Shown piece by piece: positions 5,355 to 5,440 of a DNA stretch of 5,440 bases (position 1 is the first letter of the stretch; each line of letters starts with the position of its first letter). The position numbers and the translations under genes were made by a program. Origin of the DNA: CAZIVO01 sp964542765 (GTDB lineage Bacteria > Planctomycetota > UBA1135 > UBA2386); contig CAZIVO010000164.1 of assembly GCA_964542765.1 (NCBI GenBank), forward strand, positions 1 to 5,440, given 5' to 3'. The notes beneath the pieces are model-generated. The model saw only the letters and a program-made list of their open reading frames with translations. It searched no databases and had not been told where the DNA came from.

Positions 5355-5440
5355 TCTAACTCACGATGGGATAGGGGCTTGTCGGAACGCGCTCCGGCGC
5401 GAGTCGTACCACAAGCGCGTTGTGTACGCGCCGTGTACGC
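5355..5440. other. Non-coding flank after the tRNA with small hairpins
   Basis: No start-to-stop gene is visible. The stretch has a hairpin CGCGC-TCCG-GCGCG (5388-5401), a second inverted repeat CACAA-GCGCG-TTGTG (5410-5424) whose arms extend as GTA/TAC with one bulge, and the direct repeat listed separately. Neither hairpin is followed by a T-run, so termination of the tRNA transcript is not explained by them. A coding region entering from the right cannot be excluded because some frames remain open to the edge. Confidence 0.45.
5422..5440 (+). repeat. Direct repeat GTGTACGC, 11-base period
   Basis: GTGTACGC occurs at 5422-5429 and again at 5433-5440, the last bases of the window. Two copies one helical turn apart, 70-90 bases downstream of a tRNA, could be integrase arm or accessory sites, but no integrase gene is in view and the array may continue outside the window. 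Confidence 0.4.

Noticed and set aside
1..5440. CRISPR array, insertion sequence, toxin-antitoxin or other defence system
   Set aside because: No regularly spaced repeats, transposase motifs or paired small toxin/antitoxin frames were found; the coding DNA is filled by housekeeping genes.

Overview
The window is a GC-rich, densely packed stretch of bacterial chromosome. It holds five complete protein genes, one 5'-truncated gene and one tRNA. All recognisable products are core housekeeping proteins: purine synthesis, methionine salvage, alanine catabolism, recycling of the undecaprenyl lipid carrier, and cardiolipin synthesis. The lineage cannot be fixed from this sequence. UppP plus a two-HKD cardiolipin synthase fit a diderm bacterium. 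A Lys/Ala-rich, histone-H1-like protein ending in a compact acidic/aromatic domain is a type I associate with Planctomycetota, Myxococcota-like and similar environmental phyla, but that placement is an impression, not a measurement.

Layout. (1) Positions 1-1569, plus strand: the end of purE, then mtnA three bases later, then a small gene for a basic DNA-binding-like protein 16 bases further on. This is probably one transcription unit. (2) Positions 1566-3535, minus strand: ald (alanine dehydrogenase) followed by uppP, which overlaps the end of ald or starts just after it. The two transcription units converge at CTAG (1566-1569), where both stop codons share the same four bases. (3) Positions 3536-3797: a divergent intergenic region of about 260 bases between ald and cls. 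It contains four short inverted repeats in a row and one tandem direct repeat, and it is the most structured non-coding DNA in the window. (4) Positions 3798-5219, plus strand: cls, best started at an internal ATG with a good ribosome binding site. (5) Positions 5278-5354: a tRNA-Val with anticodon GAC and an encoded CCA. It departs from the standard pattern in two ways: C instead of U at position 33, and an A-A mismatch in the acceptor stem. (6) Positions 5355-5440: a short non-coding tail with small hairpins and a GTGTACGC direct repeat, running off the window.

Functional reading. PurE feeds IMP and so adenylate synthesis, while MtnA recycles the methylthioribose left when S-adenosylmethionine is consumed, so the first operon joins adenine-nucleotide synthesis to salvage. 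UppP and Cls both act at the inner membrane. Alanine dehydrogenase controls the L-alanine/pyruvate balance, and L-alanine is also a peptidoglycan precursor, so an ald-uppP pairing has a loose cell-wall logic. I saw no defence system, CRISPR array, insertion sequence or biosynthetic cluster. The observations most worth following are the odd tRNA with its flank, the hairpin cluster between ald and cls, and the histone-like protein.
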